The notes under the pieces: model-generated
What the model saw: the letters and a program-made list of their open reading frames with translations, nothing else
What the model was told of the DNA's origin: nothing
Database searches by the model: none
Position numbers and translations under genes: made by a program
Assembly (NCBI RefSeq): GCF_020281205.1
Contig: NZ_JACXZC010000031.1
Span: 1 to 34,713 of the forward strand
Origin: Empedobacter stercoris
GTDB taxonomy: Bacteria > Bacteroidota > Bacteroidia > Flavobacteriales > Weeksellaceae
Reading direction: 5' to 3'
Length of the DNA: 34,713 bases
Shown: piece by piece, positions 1 to 11,028 of the stretch
Layout: the number at the start of each line of letters is the position of its first letter
Numbering within the stretch: the first letter of the stretch is position 1

Positions 1-37
1 ATGAAAGTTTTATTAATGTCTTATGGTTATAACTTAA

Positions 38-157
38 AACCCGCGTTAGGGATAGTAGTGGAAATCCTTTTGTTTGATGAAGGGTTTTGTTTTTAAGTAC
101 TATGGTACTTCAAACAAAAGATTGCAGCGGATAGCCCGACCGAGCGCTAAGGGATTC
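38..157 (+). ncRNA. Structured RNA candidate, Flavo-1-like
   Basis: A GC-richer island lies in AT-rich intergenic DNA with no open reading frame. It has a long hairpin: CTTTTGTTTG (67-76) pairs with CAAACAAAAG (111-120), and inside it AAGTAC (95-100) pairs with GTACTT (105-110) around a TATG loop. Flanking blocks GCGTTAGGGAT (43-53) and GCGGATAGCCCGACC (127-141) resemble, from memory, the conserved primary sequence of the flavobacterial Flavo-1 RNA motif, whose function is unknown. A further small hairpin, GGCG/CGCC at 182-195, may belong to it. The strand is chosen from the remembered orientation of the motif and is not proven. Family assignment needs a covariance-model match. Confidence 0.55.
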
Positions 158-264
158 ATATAATTTAATAGGATGCTAATTGGCGAGGGAACGCCCAGAA
201 AGAAATTATTTAAGTTTAATTGTTGTTGTAAAGTTTAATACAATATTGCTGAAACTAAATTATA

Positions 265-299
265 TAAAAAATCCTGATAATATAAATTACCAGGATTTG
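265..299 (-). terminator. Terminator downstream of mqo
   Basis: Read on the minus strand, AAATCCTG and CAGGATTT form a stem around an AT-rich loop, followed by a short T run. It lies about 20 bases beyond the mqo stop, so it most likely ends that transcript. Confidence 0.6.
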
Positions 300-320
300 T
301 ATAGCGTGTAAGAAAAATTT

Positions 321-1796
321 TTATTCTAAAATTTTAAGCACTTTTGTTGTTCTAGCGCGAGAAGCTTCGATTAAATCGGCTTGACCTAAATCTTCACCGT
401 AAGAAGGAATCATTGTTTTGATTGCGTCATTCCAATCGTTTTTCATTAAATCAGGGAAACATTGTTTCATTAAGTTTAGCATTGCACTTACTGAAGTAGA
501 TGCTCCTGGAGATGCGCCTAATAAGGCTGACATTGATCCGTCTTGAGAGGTTACGATTTCAGTACCAAATTTTAAAGTACCTTTTCCGTCTTGTTGCTCG
601 ATTACTTGAACACGTTGACCTGCAGTTTGCTCAAACCAATCATCTAATTTCGCTTCAGGTAAATATTCTTGTAAAGATTCAACCTTTTTAGCTTTTGATA
701 ACATCACTTGTTCGATCAAGTATTTTGTTAAGTCGATGTTATTTAAACCACAATTCATCAAGAAACCTACGTTACCTAAATTTACAGATTTAAATAAATC
801 TAAGTTAGATCCGTATTTTAAGAATTTAGTTGAGAATGTGGCAAATGGACCAAATAACAAAGATTGTTTACCATCAATAACGCGTGTGTCTAAGTGAGGA
901 ACAGACATTGGTGGTGCACCAATTTTTGCTTTTCCGTATACTTTTGCATGATGTTGTTTGATGACTTCTTCGTTTTGACAAATCAACCATTGTCCACCAA
1001 CAGGGAAACCACCAAATTTTTTCGATTCTGGAATTCCAGATTTTTGCAACAATAAAATTGCTCCTCCACCTGCACCAATAAACACAAAGTCTGCATTTAC
1101 AGCTTTATTATTCCCCGCTTTTAAATCTTTTACTTTTACTGCCCATTTACCGTTGCTAAGACGAGTTAAGTCTTTTACTTCGTGTTCAGTTTCAAGCGTG
1201 ATTTCGTTTTTGTTTTTTAAGCCTTGGAAAATTTGACGAGTTAACTCACCAAAATTAACATCAGTTCCTAAATTCATGTGCGTTGCCGCAACTTTTTCAG
1301 ATTCATTTCTACCATTTACAATCAACGGAGCCCATTCTTTGATTTTTGCAAAATCTTCAGAATATTCCATGTCTTTGAATAAAGGGTGTTGAGATAGTTT
1401 TTCGTAACGTTTTCTCAAGAAATTCACATCATCTTCTCCCCAAACAAAAGACATGTGTGGAGTTGGACGTAAGAATTTTTCTGGAGAAGAAACATAATTA
1501 TTTTCAACTAAGTAAGACCAAAATTCTTTCGAAGTTTCAAATTGTTTTGCAATGTTAATTGCTTTGTCAATGTTTACATTACCATTTTTGTCAATTGGTG
1601 TATAATTCAATTCACAAAAAGCAGAATGACCTGTACCAGCATTATTGAAAGCGTCAGAACTTTCAAATCCAATTTTATCTAATTTTTCGAAAACAGAAAT
1701 CTTAATAGCCGGATTTATTTTTTTAAGAAGTATGCTTAATGTAGCACTCATTATTCCAGCACCAATCAATACTACCTCTTGAGGTTGTTTTTCCAT
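321..1796 (-). CDS. mqo: Malate:quinone oxidoreductase
   Basis: Membrane-associated FAD enzyme that oxidises malate to oxaloacetate and passes electrons to the quinone pool, replacing or supplementing soluble malate dehydrogenase in the citric acid cycle. The 491-residue protein has the usual length for the family. Its N-terminus carries the dinucleotide-binding motif GAGIMSATLS (residues about 12-21) and the body shows family-typical stretches such as NNAGTGHSAFCELNYTP and GQRVQVI. The start follows a good minus-strand TAnnTTTG promoter at 1820-1827, leaving a very short leader. It is transcribed alone, with its own terminator at 265-299. Identification is firm. Confidence 0.95.
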   Translation of the reverse strand: MEKQPQEVVLIGAGIMSATLSILLKKINPAIKISVFEKLDKIGFESSDAFNNAGTGHSAFCELNYTPIDKNGNVNIDKAINIAKQFETSKEFWSYLVENNYVSSPEKFLRPTPHMSFVWGEDDVNFLRKRYEKLSQHPLFKDMEYSEDFAKIKEWAPLIVNGRNESEKVAATHMNLGTDVNFGELTRQIFQGLKNKNEITLETEHEVKDLTRLSNGKWAVKVKDLKAGNNKAVNADFVFIGAGGGAILLLQKSGIPESKKFGGFPVGGQWLICQNEEVIKQHHAKVYGKAKIGAPPMSVPHLDTRVIDGKQSLLFGPFATFSTKFLKYGSNLDLFKSVNLGNVGFLMNCGLNNIDLTKYLIEQVMLSKAKKVESLQEYLPEAKLDDWFEQTAGQRVQVIEQQDGKGTLKFGTEIVTSQDGSMSALLGASPGASTSVSAMLNLMKQCFPDLMKNDWNDAIKTMIPSYGEDLGQADLIEASRARTTKVLKILE

Positions 1797-1819
1797 TTTT
1801 CAAAAATATATTTACGTTG

Positions 1820-1827
1820 CAAAGGTA
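1820..1827 (-). promoter_or_regulatory. mqo promoter -7 box
   Basis: The minus strand reads TACCTTTG, an exact match to the Bacteroidota -7 consensus TAnnTTTG. It lies 24 bases before the mqo ATG. No convincing -33 TTTG is seen at the expected distance; the nearest resemblance is TTTCG. Confidence 0.6.
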
Positions 1828-1916
1828 TTAATAAATAGCCTTTTTCACGAAATAATATGCAGTAAAAACAATGATTTATTACATAAATTATTGTTTTGAG
1901 ATGATTTGAAATGAAT

Positions 1917-2432
1917 TTACTTTATCATATTGCTTTCAGATTCTGTATTTCCAATAGTATCAATTATGTCTTCATAAGATAAATCTGCTTCGAAAGCCTT
2001 TTTATTAACAACTGTTGTATTCGAAATTTTGTCGTGCCAACCATTTTCTCCTAAAAAAGTAAGTACGTCAAAAGGAATAAGACGACATAGATTGCGGTTA
2101 AAATAATCTTTTGTAGTAGGTTCAGAACCATCAATCATTACAACTTTAGTGCCTGTAATTAGTTTTCCTAAAGAACGACCTTTGGTTAAAAATTCAGACA
2201 GAAAAATTAATAATATATAGAAAATTGCTGTAATAATTCTGTCGAGAAGTGGATTGATATTTTCTAACTGATATAGAATGTTGCTTTCTGGATTAATTAA
2301 GACTATAATTGTTGCGATCATACCAAAAAAAAGCATTGTTACTAAAATAATTGATACATAATCAATTATAAAGTTTAGAAAGCGAATTCCCTTGTTAGCT
2401 TTGTGTTCACCAACTTTGTAATCTTGATACAT
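1917..2432 (-). CDS. RDD family membrane protein
   Basis: A 171-residue integral membrane protein with three hydrophobic segments at roughly residues 20-46, 63-82 and a weaker one near 95. The first helix begins with RFLNFIIDY, and the second is followed by SEFLTKGRSLGKLITGTKV, the arrangement that defines RDD-domain proteins (conserved Arg and Asp residues in helices). The role of the family is mostly unknown, with some members linked to ion transport. It sits 81 bases downstream of the helical-repeat gene on the same strand and may be cotranscribed with it. Nothing in the sequence indicates a substrate. Confidence 0.8.
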   Translation of the reverse strand: MYQDYKVGEHKANKGIRFLNFIIDYVSIILVTMLFFGMIATIIVLINPESNILYQLENINPLLDRIITAIFYILLIFLSEFLTKGRSLGKLITGTKVVMIDGSEPTTKDYFNRNLCRLIPFDVLTFLGENGWHDKISNTTVVNKKAFEADLSYEDIIDTIGNTESESNMIK

Positions 2433-2513
2433 ACTATTTTTTTTAATGTTAATTAGTTATAAATATATAATAATGAACGAATAATTAAAGTTATTTTGAA
2501 GATATTATTTAAC

Positions 2514-3995
2514 CTAAATTTTGTCTTCTATCCAGCGTCTAAGATTAATGTAATTGGTATTTCGTCTTAATAATTCTTGGCTGTCAGCATTTTTTAAAAA
2601 TTGATCTAATTCTTTAAACGCTTTTACTTTTTCGTTTGGATACAAATCATTCAATTCAATAAAAAACAAACTAATTTTTCGCGTAATGATGTTACTGTTT
2701 TTCATTTTCTTGCAAAATTGATGTGTTTTATAGGAATAAGTATCCAAATCTTGATCATTGCCAGAATCATACAAATTCATCATGATTAAAACCAATGTAT
2801 AAAAATGTAAATCTTCCTGAATACTCGCTTCACTACTGATAATTTTTTGACAATATTCGAACGAATGATCCCAATCGTTGTTTAGAAAATAATAGGCAGC
2901 GATTTTAAGGTAAAGTACCGAAATATGGTGATTATCGATTTTATGTTGATGTAATTTTATTTCTCGTAGAATATCTTTAATCAAAAAAGGACTGATATTT
3001 TCTTTTGGATTGATAAAAAAGTAATTCAATTTGCTATTGAATTTATTGATGAACCAAAGCGCTTCTACATTATCATTTTGAGGTAAAATCTCATAAGCTG
3101 ATTCTAACTTATCAAACCAAAATTTAAATTCGTCTGAATTTTTTTTCAGGTACAAAATTTTTAATAGATAGCTGTTTCCTTTAATAAACCAAACGGGATG
3201 ACTAAGAATACGGTCTTTTTTTTCGTAAAATAATTCCACCCATTTTTTAGAAAATTCATAAGCTGAATCTAAGTTTTGTGTTAACATCGACAACCATACA
3301 TTTGCCTTGTAAAACCAAAGTTTTTCTTTGAATTTTAAGAGATTGAAATTAATATTTTGGGTTTCTGAATTGAAAAAGTTTTGAATTCTATTTATTTCTT
3401 CTTCATCTTTTGCATATCCATTTTCGAGTAGAATACTGTATAATTTAAGCGACAAATTTGATAATTTACTCGCTTGTAAATTCTGTAAACTTAACTCTTC
3501 AGATTGTTTAATTAATTGATCAGCACGTCCGTAAATACTTCGAGTAATAAATTGAGATTCTATTATTTTTTCGAGTTCTAAAATATCGTATGCGATTGCT
3601 TTTTCATCAAAATCTAAGGCTTGTGATTTGGCTTTGTCTAGCATTTTTAGACTTTGTTTATGTAATCCTTTTTGATATAAAATCGTTGCAAAATCAAACT
3701 GTTCACGTATTTGCATTCTTGAATTTTGCTGAGAAGGATTCATTCTCAAACTAATTAAAATTTGTTTATATAAATGGGCTTTCAGGTTTGATAATTGTTG
3801 TTTAGTTGTAATTTTTTTCTTTAAAATGATTGTTTCATCATATTCATTCAACTTATCTAATACATCAAATAATAACAAAAATTTTGCATCTGCATTTATC
3901 TGCAAACGATTAACGTAAAGCTTAAATTGACGTTTTTCGGAACGATTTAAAGACTTTATTAAACTAAATAGAGCATCTTTATTATAATTTGACAT
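2514..3995 (-). CDS. Helical-repeat (TPR-like) protein of unknown function
   Basis: A 493-residue protein without signal peptide or membrane segments, so probably cytoplasmic. It is Leu-, Lys- and Asn-rich and predicted all-helical, with TPR-like periodicity, for example YQKGLHKQSLKMLDKAKS near residue 115 and LKIAAYYFLNNDWDHSFEYC near 365. The N-terminal segment FSLIKSLNRSEKRQFKLYV is, as I recall, a conserved opening of a flavobacterial family with no assigned function. A scaffold or partner-binding role is only an inference from the fold. It is divergent from leuA, with about 150 bases between the two start codons and no obvious consensus promoter for either. Confidence 0.7.
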   Translation of the reverse strand: MSNYNKDALFSLIKSLNRSEKRQFKLYVNRLQINADAKFLLLFDVLDKLNEYDETIILKKKITTKQQLSNLKAHLYKQILISLRMNPSQQNSRMQIREQFDFATILYQKGLHKQSLKMLDKAKSQALDFDEKAIAYDILELEKIIESQFITRSIYGRADQLIKQSEELSLQNLQASKLSNLSLKLYSILLENGYAKDEEEINRIQNFFNSETQNINFNLLKFKEKLWFYKANVWLSMLTQNLDSAYEFSKKWVELFYEKKDRILSHPVWFIKGNSYLLKILYLKKNSDEFKFWFDKLESAYEILPQNDNVEALWFINKFNSKLNYFFINPKENISPFLIKDILREIKLHQHKIDNHHISVLYLKIAAYYFLNNDWDHSFEYCQKIISSEASIQEDLHFYTLVLIMMNLYDSGNDQDLDTYSYKTHQFCKKMKNSNIITRKISLFFIELNDLYPNEKVKAFKELDQFLKNADSQELLRRNTNYINLRRWIEDKI

Positions 3996-4143
3996 TGTAA
4001 TTAATCTTAAGTTAAGTTATTGAAAAGCAATATTTTATTACGAGTAAAACAGCTTTAAGAATTGTAAAAGGTATTCTGTTTTAGAAACTTAAAGTTAGCA
4101 CATTTTTATTTTTACATCACAATAACAATCAAAACAAATTGCT

Positions 4144-5319
4144 ATGAGTGCTGAAAAGATTCAAATTTTTGATACAACGTTAAGAGATGGAGAGCAAGTT
4201 CCTGGTTGCAAATTAAACAAAAAACAAAAGTTAGATATTGCTGCGAGATTAGACGAGTTAGGAGTAGATGTGATTGAAGCTGGTTTTCCAATTTCAAGTC
4301 CAGGAGATTTCGATGCTGTAAATGCAATATCGAAATTGGTAAAGAATGCAACTGTATGTGGTTTGACTCGCGCAAACAAAAAAGATATAGAGTCGGCAGC
4401 AAAGGCTTTGCAATTTGCTCAAAAACCAAGAATTCATACCGGAATTGGTACTTCGGATTCTCATATCATTCATAAATTTAATTCGAATCGTGAGGTAATT
4501 ATAGAACGCGCTGTAGAAGCTGTTGCTTATGCAAAAACGTTTGTAGATGATGTAGAGTTTTATGCTGAAGATGCAGGACGTACAGACAATGTTTTTTTAG
4601 CACAAGTTTGTGAAGAAGTAATTAAAGCGGGTGCTACAGTGCTTAATATTCCAGATACAACCGGTTATTGTTTACCTTTTGAGTATGGAAATAAAATAAA
4701 ATATTTGAAAGATCATGTTCAAGGAATTGATCGTGTGATTATTTCTTGTCACAATCATAATGATTTAGGTTTGGCTACTGCTAATGCGGTTGCGGGAGCA
4801 ATAAATGGAGCACGTCAAATTGAATGTACAATTAATGGAATAGGTGAGCGTGCAGGAAATACAGCTTTAGAAGAAATCGTTATGATTTTTAAACAACACA
4901 AAGAACTTAATTTTTATACAGATATCAATACTCAAATGTTAACGGAGTTAAGTCAATTAACATCAGAAACTATGGGTATGATGGTTCAACCTAATAAGGC
5001 GATTGTAGGTTCAAATGCTTTTGCACATAGTTCTGGAATTCATCAAGATGGTGTAATTAAGAACCGTGAAACTTATGAAATTATTAATCCTGCAGATGTT
5101 GGTGTAAACGAATCATCTATTATTTTAACAGCTCGTAGTGGACGTTCAGCCTTAGCGTATCGTTTAAAAGATATTGGTTTTGAGACTTCTAAAAATGAAT
5201 TAGATGTTTTATATGAACAGTTTTTAGCCATTGCAGATACTAAAAAAGAAGTAGTTCGCGAAGATTTACTTGGATTAATGCATCAATTTAACCAAACAAC
5301 ACAAAGAAAATTTGCATGA
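4144..5319 (+). CDS. leuA: 2-isopropylmalate synthase, short form
   Basis: Condenses acetyl-CoA with 2-oxoisovalerate, the first committed step of leucine synthesis. The HMGL-like TIM barrel is clear: DTTLRDGEQ at residues 10-18, the metal-binding HNHND at 203-207, and SSGIHQDG in the linker region near 300. At 391 residues it ends soon after the linker, so the roughly 120-residue C-terminal LeuA regulatory domain that senses leucine in the 500-plus-residue enzymes is missing. This is not an obvious truncation: the stop overlaps the leuC start (ATGA) and the operon is intact. A related function such as citramalate or homocitrate synthase is conceivable, but the leuCDB context favours leuA. 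Confidence 0.9.
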   Translation: MSAEKIQIFDTTLRDGEQVPGCKLNKKQKLDIAARLDELGVDVIEAGFPISSPGDFDAVNAISKLVKNATVCGLTRANKKDIESAAKALQFAQKPRIHTGIGTSDSHIIHKFNSNREVIIERAVEAVAYAKTFVDDVEFYAEDAGRTDNVFLAQVCEEVIKAGATVLNIPDTTGYCLPFEYGNKIKYLKDHVQGIDRVIISCHNHNDLGLATANAVAGAINGARQIECTINGIGERAGNTALEEIVMIFKQHKELNFYTDINTQMLTELSQLTSETMGMMVQPNKAIVGSNAFAHSSGIHQDGVIKNRETYEIINPADVGVNESSIILTARSGRSALAYRLKDIGFETSKNELDVLYEQFLAIADTKKEVVREDLLGLMHQFNQTTQRKFA

Positions 5320-6701
5320 GAACATTATTTGATAAAGTGTGGGATGCACACGTTGTTAGCCAGGTGGAAGATGGACCACAAGTGATTTATATTGATAAAC
5401 ATTTGATTCATGAAGTAACAAGCCCACAGGCTTTTTCTGAATTGGAAGCGAGAAACATTCCAGTTTTTAGACCAGATCAAATTGTAGCAACCGCAGATCA
5501 CAATGTGCCAACAATCGATCAAGATCAACCAATTCGAGATCCATTATCTAAACAACAATTAGAACAATTAGCCATTAATTGCGAAAAAAATAACATTACA
5601 TTTTATGGTTTAGGACACCCTTATCAAGGAATTGTTCATATCATTTCACCAGAATTAGGAATTACACAACCTGGAATGAGCATGGTTTGTGGTGATAGTC
5701 ATACTTCTACGCATGGTGCATTTGGAGCAATTGCATTCGGAATTGGAACCAGTCAAGTCGCACAGGTTTTTGCAAGTCAATGTTTGTTGATGAATAAACC
5801 AAAATCGATGCGAATTAAAGTCAATGGAAAATTAAATCCGAATGTTCAACCAAAAGATGTGATTTTATATATCATTTCTAAAGTTGGAACAAATGCTGGA
5901 ACAGGATATTTCTGTGAATATGCGGGAGATGTTTTTGAAAAGATGTCTATGGAAGGACGAATGACAGTATGTAATATGTCGATTGAAATGGGAGCTCGTG
6001 GAGGAATGATTGCACCTGATCAAACAACTTTTGATTATTTAAAAAACAAACCATTTGCACTGAAAGGAGAGGAATGGGAACAAAAAGTGGCGTATTGGAA
6101 AACCTTAGCAAGCGATGCAGATGCTGTTTTTGATGAAGAAATAGAATTTGATGCAGCTGATATTTTTCCAATGATTACGTTTGGAACGAATCCGGGAATG
6201 GGAATTTCGGTGAAAGATATGATTCCTTCGAAAGATTCATTAAACGAAAATGAAAAAGAATCGTTTGAAAAAGCATTGAAATATATGGGCTTCCAAGATA
6301 ATCAATCGATCATCAATCATCCAATTGATTACGTATTTATCGGGAGTTGTACCAATGCGAGAATCGAAGATTTGCGTCAAGTTGCAGATTATGTAAAAGG
6401 AAAACAGCGCAATAAAAATGTAACAGCGTGGATTGTTCCAGGATCAAAACAAGTAGAAAAGCAAGCAATAGAAGAAGGTTTGGATAAAATTTTTGAAGCC
6501 TCTGGTTTCAAATTGAGAGAACCAGGTTGTTCGGCTTGTTTGGCGATGAACGATGATAAAGTTCCGGAAGGAAAATACTGTGTATCGACTTCGAATAGAA
6601 ATTTTGAAGGTCGTCAAGGTCCTAATTCAAGAACATTATTAGCAAGTCCTTTGGTGGCAGCAGCAGCAGCAATTCACGGGAAAATTGTTGATATCAATTA
6701 A
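5316..6701 (+). CDS. leuC: 3-isopropylmalate dehydratase large subunit
   Basis: With LeuD it isomerises 2-isopropylmalate to 3-isopropylmalate in the cytoplasm. The 461-residue aconitase-superfamily protein has all three cysteines for the 4Fe-4S cluster: FIGSC ending at C345, and C405 and C408 in [11 protein letters not shown]. Other aconitase signatures are [12 protein letters not shown] (126-137) and [10 protein letters not shown] near the C-terminus. The start codon overlaps the leuA stop by four bases, which implies translational coupling. Length is normal and nothing is missing. Confidence 0.96.
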   Translation: MRTLFDKVWDAHVVSQVEDGPQVIYIDKHLIHEVTSPQAFSELEARNIPVFRPDQIVATADHNVPTIDQDQPIRDPLSKQQLEQLAINCEKNNITFYGLGHPYQGIVHIISPELGITQPGMSMVCGDSHTSTHGAFGAIAFGIGTSQVAQVFASQCLLMNKPKSMRIKVNGKLNPNVQPKDVILYIISKVGTNAGTGYFCEYAGDVFEKMSMEGRMTVCNMSIEMGARGGMIAPDQTTFDYLKNKPFALKGEEWEQKVAYWKTLASDADAVFDEEIEFDAADIFPMITFGTNPGMGISVKDMIPSKDSLNENEKESFEKALKYMGFQDNQSIINHPIDYVFIGSCTNARIEDLRQVADYVKGKQRNKNVTAWIVPGSKQVEKQAIEEGLDKIFEASGFKLREPGCSACLAMNDDKVPEGKYCVSTSNRNFEGRQGPNSRTLLASPLVAAAAAIHGKIVDIN

Positions 6702-6713
6702 AATTAACACAAG

Positions 6714-7316
6714 ATGGATTCAATCAATCAACTAAAATCATCGGCAGTACCGATTAAAATAGAAAATATAGATACCGATCAAATTATTCCAGCTCGTTTC
6801 TTGAAAGCGATTAGCAGAGAAGGTTTTGGAGATAATTTATTCAGAGATTGGAGATTTAATCAAGAGAATGAAAGAATTAATGATTTTCCATTAAATGATA
6901 CAAAGTTTGAAGGGAAAATTTTAGTTGCTGGTAAAAATTTTGGTTGTGGAAGTAGTCGCGAACACGCAGCTTGGGCAATCAAGGATTATGGATTTGATGT
7001 TGTGATTAGTAGTTATTTCGCAGATATCTTTAAAGGAAATGCATTAAACAATGGGATTTTACCAATTGTTGTTTCGGATGAAGTTTTAAATCAAATCTTT
7101 GAAATCATCGACCAAAACCCTTCAACAGAATTTGAAATTGATTTAGAAAAACAAACCTTAAAAATTCAAGATCAAACCATCAACTTTGATGTTGATTCAT
7201 ATAAAAAAATCTGTTTATTAAATGGATATGATGACATTGATTTTTTAATCAGTCAAAAAGATAAAATAGAAACTTACGAACAAAACCATAAATCTTTGCA
7301 ACATGAAAACGCATAA
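6714..7316 (+). CDS. leuD: 3-isopropylmalate dehydratase small subunit
   Basis: A 200-residue swivel-domain partner of LeuC. Diagnostic stretches are [13 protein letters not shown] (residues 19-31) and [22 protein letters not shown] (about 72-93), which help build the substrate pocket. It starts 12 bases after the leuC stop and its end overlaps the leuB start by 14 bases, so it lies in the middle of a tightly packed operon. Confidence 0.95.
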   Translation: MDSINQLKSSAVPIKIENIDTDQIIPARFLKAISREGFGDNLFRDWRFNQENERINDFPLNDTKFEGKILVAGKNFGCGSSREHAAWAIKDYGFDVVISSYFADIFKGNALNNGILPIVVSDEVLNQIFEIIDQNPSTEFEIDLEKQTLKIQDQTINFDVDSYKKICLLNGYDDIDFLISQKDKIETYEQNHKSLQHENA

Positions 7317-8427
7317 AATAGCAGTACTTTCTGGAGATGGAATAGGACCAGAAGTGGTTTCGGAAACAATAAAAGTTCTGAATGTAGTTGAACAACTTTT
7401 TAAATATAATTTCGAATTTGAGGAAGCTTTAATTGGAGCTATAGCAATTGACGAAACAGGAAATCCTTTGCCTGACGAAACATTACAATTATGTAAAAAT
7501 GCTGATGCAGTGTTGTTCGGTTCTATTGGAGATCCAAAATATGATAATAATCCGAACGCTAAAGTTCGTCCCGAACAAGGTTTGTTAAAGCTGAGAAAGG
7601 AACTTGGTTTATTTGCAAATATCCGACCGATCAAAGCTTACGAATCTTTGTTGGGGAAAAGCCCATTGAAACGATCATACATAGAAGGTACGGACATGGT
7701 TATTTTTCGTGAGTTGATTAATGGGATATATTTTGGTGAAAAATATACGGCTCAAGATGGTTCGCATGCGTATGATACCTGTTCGTATAACAGAAAAGAC
7801 ATCGAGCAAATTACGCATTTGGCTTTTCAGGAAGCCATGAAACGACGCAAGAAAGTTACATTAGTTGATAAAGCAAATGTGTTGGATACTTCTCGTTTAT
7901 GGCGAAAAGTTGCGATGGATATTAGCCATGATTATCCTCAAGTTGAATTAGATTTTTTGTTTGTTGATAATGCTGCAATGCAACTAATCATCAATCCAAA
8001 ACAATTTGATGTGATTTTGACTGAGAATATGTTTGGTGATATTATTTCAGACGAAGGAAGTGTGATTGGTGGAAGTATAGGTTTATTGCCTTCGGCTTCT
8101 ATTGGGACAGAAAATGCATTGTTCGAGCCAATTCATGGATCATATCCACAAGCAAAAGGAAAAGGAATTGCAAATCCGATGGCTTCTATTTTGAGTGCAG
8201 CAATGATGTTGCGTTATTTAGGATTAGAAGAAGGTGCAAAAGCAATAGAAAATGCAGTTGAAAATGCAATTAATAATTTGATTGTAACTACAGATTTAGA
8301 TGAAACGAGTGATTATTCCACTTCTGTTGTGTCAAATTATATTGTAAAGATATTATTGAGCGATCATGATCATCATTCATATTTCAATTTTGAAAATGTA
8401 TTGATGGGAAAATCGACGATTATATAG
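7303..8427 (+). CDS. leuB: 3-isopropylmalate dehydrogenase
   Basis: NAD-dependent oxidative decarboxylation of 3-isopropylmalate to the precursor of 2-oxoisocaproate, the last dedicated step before transamination to leucine. The 374-residue isocitrate/isopropylmalate dehydrogenase fold shows GDGIGPEV (residues 10-17), the substrate-binding region around [15 protein letters not shown], and the metal and cofactor motif [18 protein letters not shown]. It is the last gene of the leu operon, followed 24 bases later by a strong terminator. No ilv genes accompany the operon here, so the 2-oxoisovalerate precursor must come from elsewhere in the genome. Confidence 0.96.
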   Translation: MKTHKIAVLSGDGIGPEVVSETIKVLNVVEQLFKYNFEFEEALIGAIAIDETGNPLPDETLQLCKNADAVLFGSIGDPKYDNNPNAKVRPEQGLLKLRKELGLFANIRPIKAYESLLGKSPLKRSYIEGTDMVIFRELINGIYFGEKYTAQDGSHAYDTCSYNRKDIEQITHLAFQEAMKRRKKVTLVDKANVLDTSRLWRKVAMDISHDYPQVELDFLFVDNAAMQLIINPKQFDVILTENMFGDIISDEGSVIGGSIGLLPSASIGTENALFEPIHGSYPQAKGKGIANPMASILSAAMMLRYLGLEEGAKAIENAVENAINNLIVTTDLDETSDYSTSVVSNYIVKILLSDHDHHSYFNFENVLMGKSTII

Positions 8428-8450
8428 TTTTTATTATTTATGACATAATG

Positions 8451-8482
8451 AAAAAGCCATTCAGAGTTCTGAATGGCTTTTT
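8451..8482 (+). terminator. leu operon terminator
   Basis: A near-perfect hairpin, AAAAAGCCATTCAG with CTGAATGGCTTTTT around a short loop, lies just after leuB. It has an A run on one side and a T run on the other, so it could work in both directions. Confidence 0.88.
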
Positions 8483-8793
8483 CTATGCGTTTATTTTTAC
8501 ATTACACTTCTCTTTCAGTATAAGTTAATTATGTATATAAGAGAAACAGATAAGTTTTTTATGTAGTTATAAGCAGAGTTAAAGAGTTTAATCGACATAA
8601 CTTTACTGTGTTTTAGGTTGCTAATAATAATAAGGTTAGGTAGATTGAATTAAAACTTGTGCAGCTTTTGTTCAACTCCTGCTTAGGTTTTAATAAGAAG
8701 TAGTGCAGTTTTTATTATAAATGTTATGATGGAATCAAATAAAGGTCTTGTTAAGGTTCTAAATTCTTAACAAGGTTACTTATTTTTTATAAG
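8483..8793. other. Gene-free stretch between leuB and groEL
   Basis: About 310 bases without a credible reading frame. It holds a perfect 9-base inverted repeat, CTTGTTAAG (8747-8755) and CTTAACAAG (8766-8774) with a 10-base spacer, and two near-identical GTGCAG(C/T)TTTT boxes at 8659 and 8703. The motif AAGGTT recurs several times. No promoter or known RNA is recognised, and both neighbouring genes end here, so it is a convergent intergenic region. Confidence 0.5.
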
Positions 8794-8846
8794 CAATATC
8801 AAAAAAAACCCTGTCAAAGTATTACTATGACAAGGTTTTGATATTG
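8794..8846 (-). terminator. groEL terminator
   Basis: On the minus strand, CAATATCAAAACC with CTTGTCA pairs with TGACAGGG and the following TTTTGATATTG. This is a long stem with one G-U wobble and a T-rich 3' arm, positioned 15-67 bases after the groEL stop. Confidence 0.8.
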
Positions 8847-8860
8847 TTATGAGTTGATAA

Positions 8861-10489
<1,629 letters not shown>

Positions 10490-10503
10490 TTATAAGTTTT
10501 GTT

Positions 10504-10527
10504 GTCTTAAGTCTTAAGTCTTAAGTC
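10504..10527. repeat. Heptamer tandem repeat GTCTTAA, 3.4 copies
   Basis: Three perfect copies of GTCTTAA plus GTC, lying in the groES-groEL spacer about 18 bases before the groEL start. The unit is partly self-complementary (CTTAAG), so the transcript could fold in several alternative ways. Confidence 0.85.
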
Positions 10528-10595
10528 GAATATGATTAAAAATTAAAAAAATAAGTTACTTTGTACTTAATACATTTTACTAATTACAACTAAAT

Positions 10596-10874
10596 TTAGA
10601 TGATAGCCAAAATATCAGCTTCACGCATGATTAAATAGTCTTTTCCTTCTAATTTTAATTCAGTTCCTGAATATTTTCCGTAAAGAACTTTGTCTCCAAT
10701 TGCAACAGTTATTGGTTCATCTTTTTTACCATTACCAACTGCTACAACGATTCCTTCTTGAGGTTTCTCTTTTGCTGAATCTGGGATAATAATTCCTGAT
10801 GCTGTTTTAGTTTCTGCAGGAGCAGGCTCAATAACCACTCGATCTGCTAATGGTTTAATGTTTAATTGTGACAT
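10596..10874 (-). CDS. groES: Co-chaperonin GroES (Hsp10)
   Basis: A 92-residue heptameric lid for GroEL. It begins with [12 protein letters not shown] and carries the mobile-loop region around [11 protein letters not shown] (residues about 21-31), then [11 protein letters not shown] and [13 protein letters not shown], all typical for GroES. It is the first gene of the groES-groEL operon. Its upstream region contains a possible sigma-54-like element at about 10915-10931; no CIRCE inverted repeat is present. Confidence 0.97.
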   Translation of the reverse strand: MSQLNIKPLADRVVIEPAPAETKTASGIIIPDSAKEKPQEGIVVAVGNGKKDEPITVAIGDKVLYGKYSGTELKLEGKDYLIMREADILAII

Positions 10875-10911
10875 ATTTGTATTTTTATTTTAATAATTGA
10901 TGGTTTTAAAT

Positions 10912-10931
10912 AAACGAAAAACGTGCCAACA
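10912..10931 (-). promoter_or_regulatory. Possible sigma-54-like element before groES
   Basis: The minus strand reads TTGGCACG, an excellent match to the -24 half of a sigma-54 promoter. The -12 half is TCGT where TTGC is expected, so two core positions do not fit. It is about 40-55 bases before the groES start. A TAnnTTTG box is not seen here. Confidence 0.3.
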
Positions 10932-10976
10932 CATAATTTCTGCCATTATGGATAAGTTAATTTCATTCCTTAAAAC

Positions 10977-11010
10977 AAAAATGCCAAGTTGTATGACAAC
11001 TTGGCATTTT
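10977..11010 (-). terminator. Terminator after the metalloprotease gene
   Basis: A perfect 12-base stem, ATGCCAAGTTGT with ACAACTTGGCAT around ATG, is flanked by A and T runs. It lies 20-50 bases beyond the protease stop and also insulates groES from that transcript. Confidence 0.88.
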
Positions 11011-11028
11011 AAGCAATTTTATATGCGA

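Noticed and set aside
4018-4143. Leucine leader peptide, attenuator or T-box before leuA
   Set aside because: No Leu-rich short frame, hairpin pair or T-box consensus could be found in the 126 bases.
10875-10976. CIRCE heat-shock operator before groES
   Set aside because: No TTAGCACTC-N9-GAGTGCTAA inverted repeat is present.
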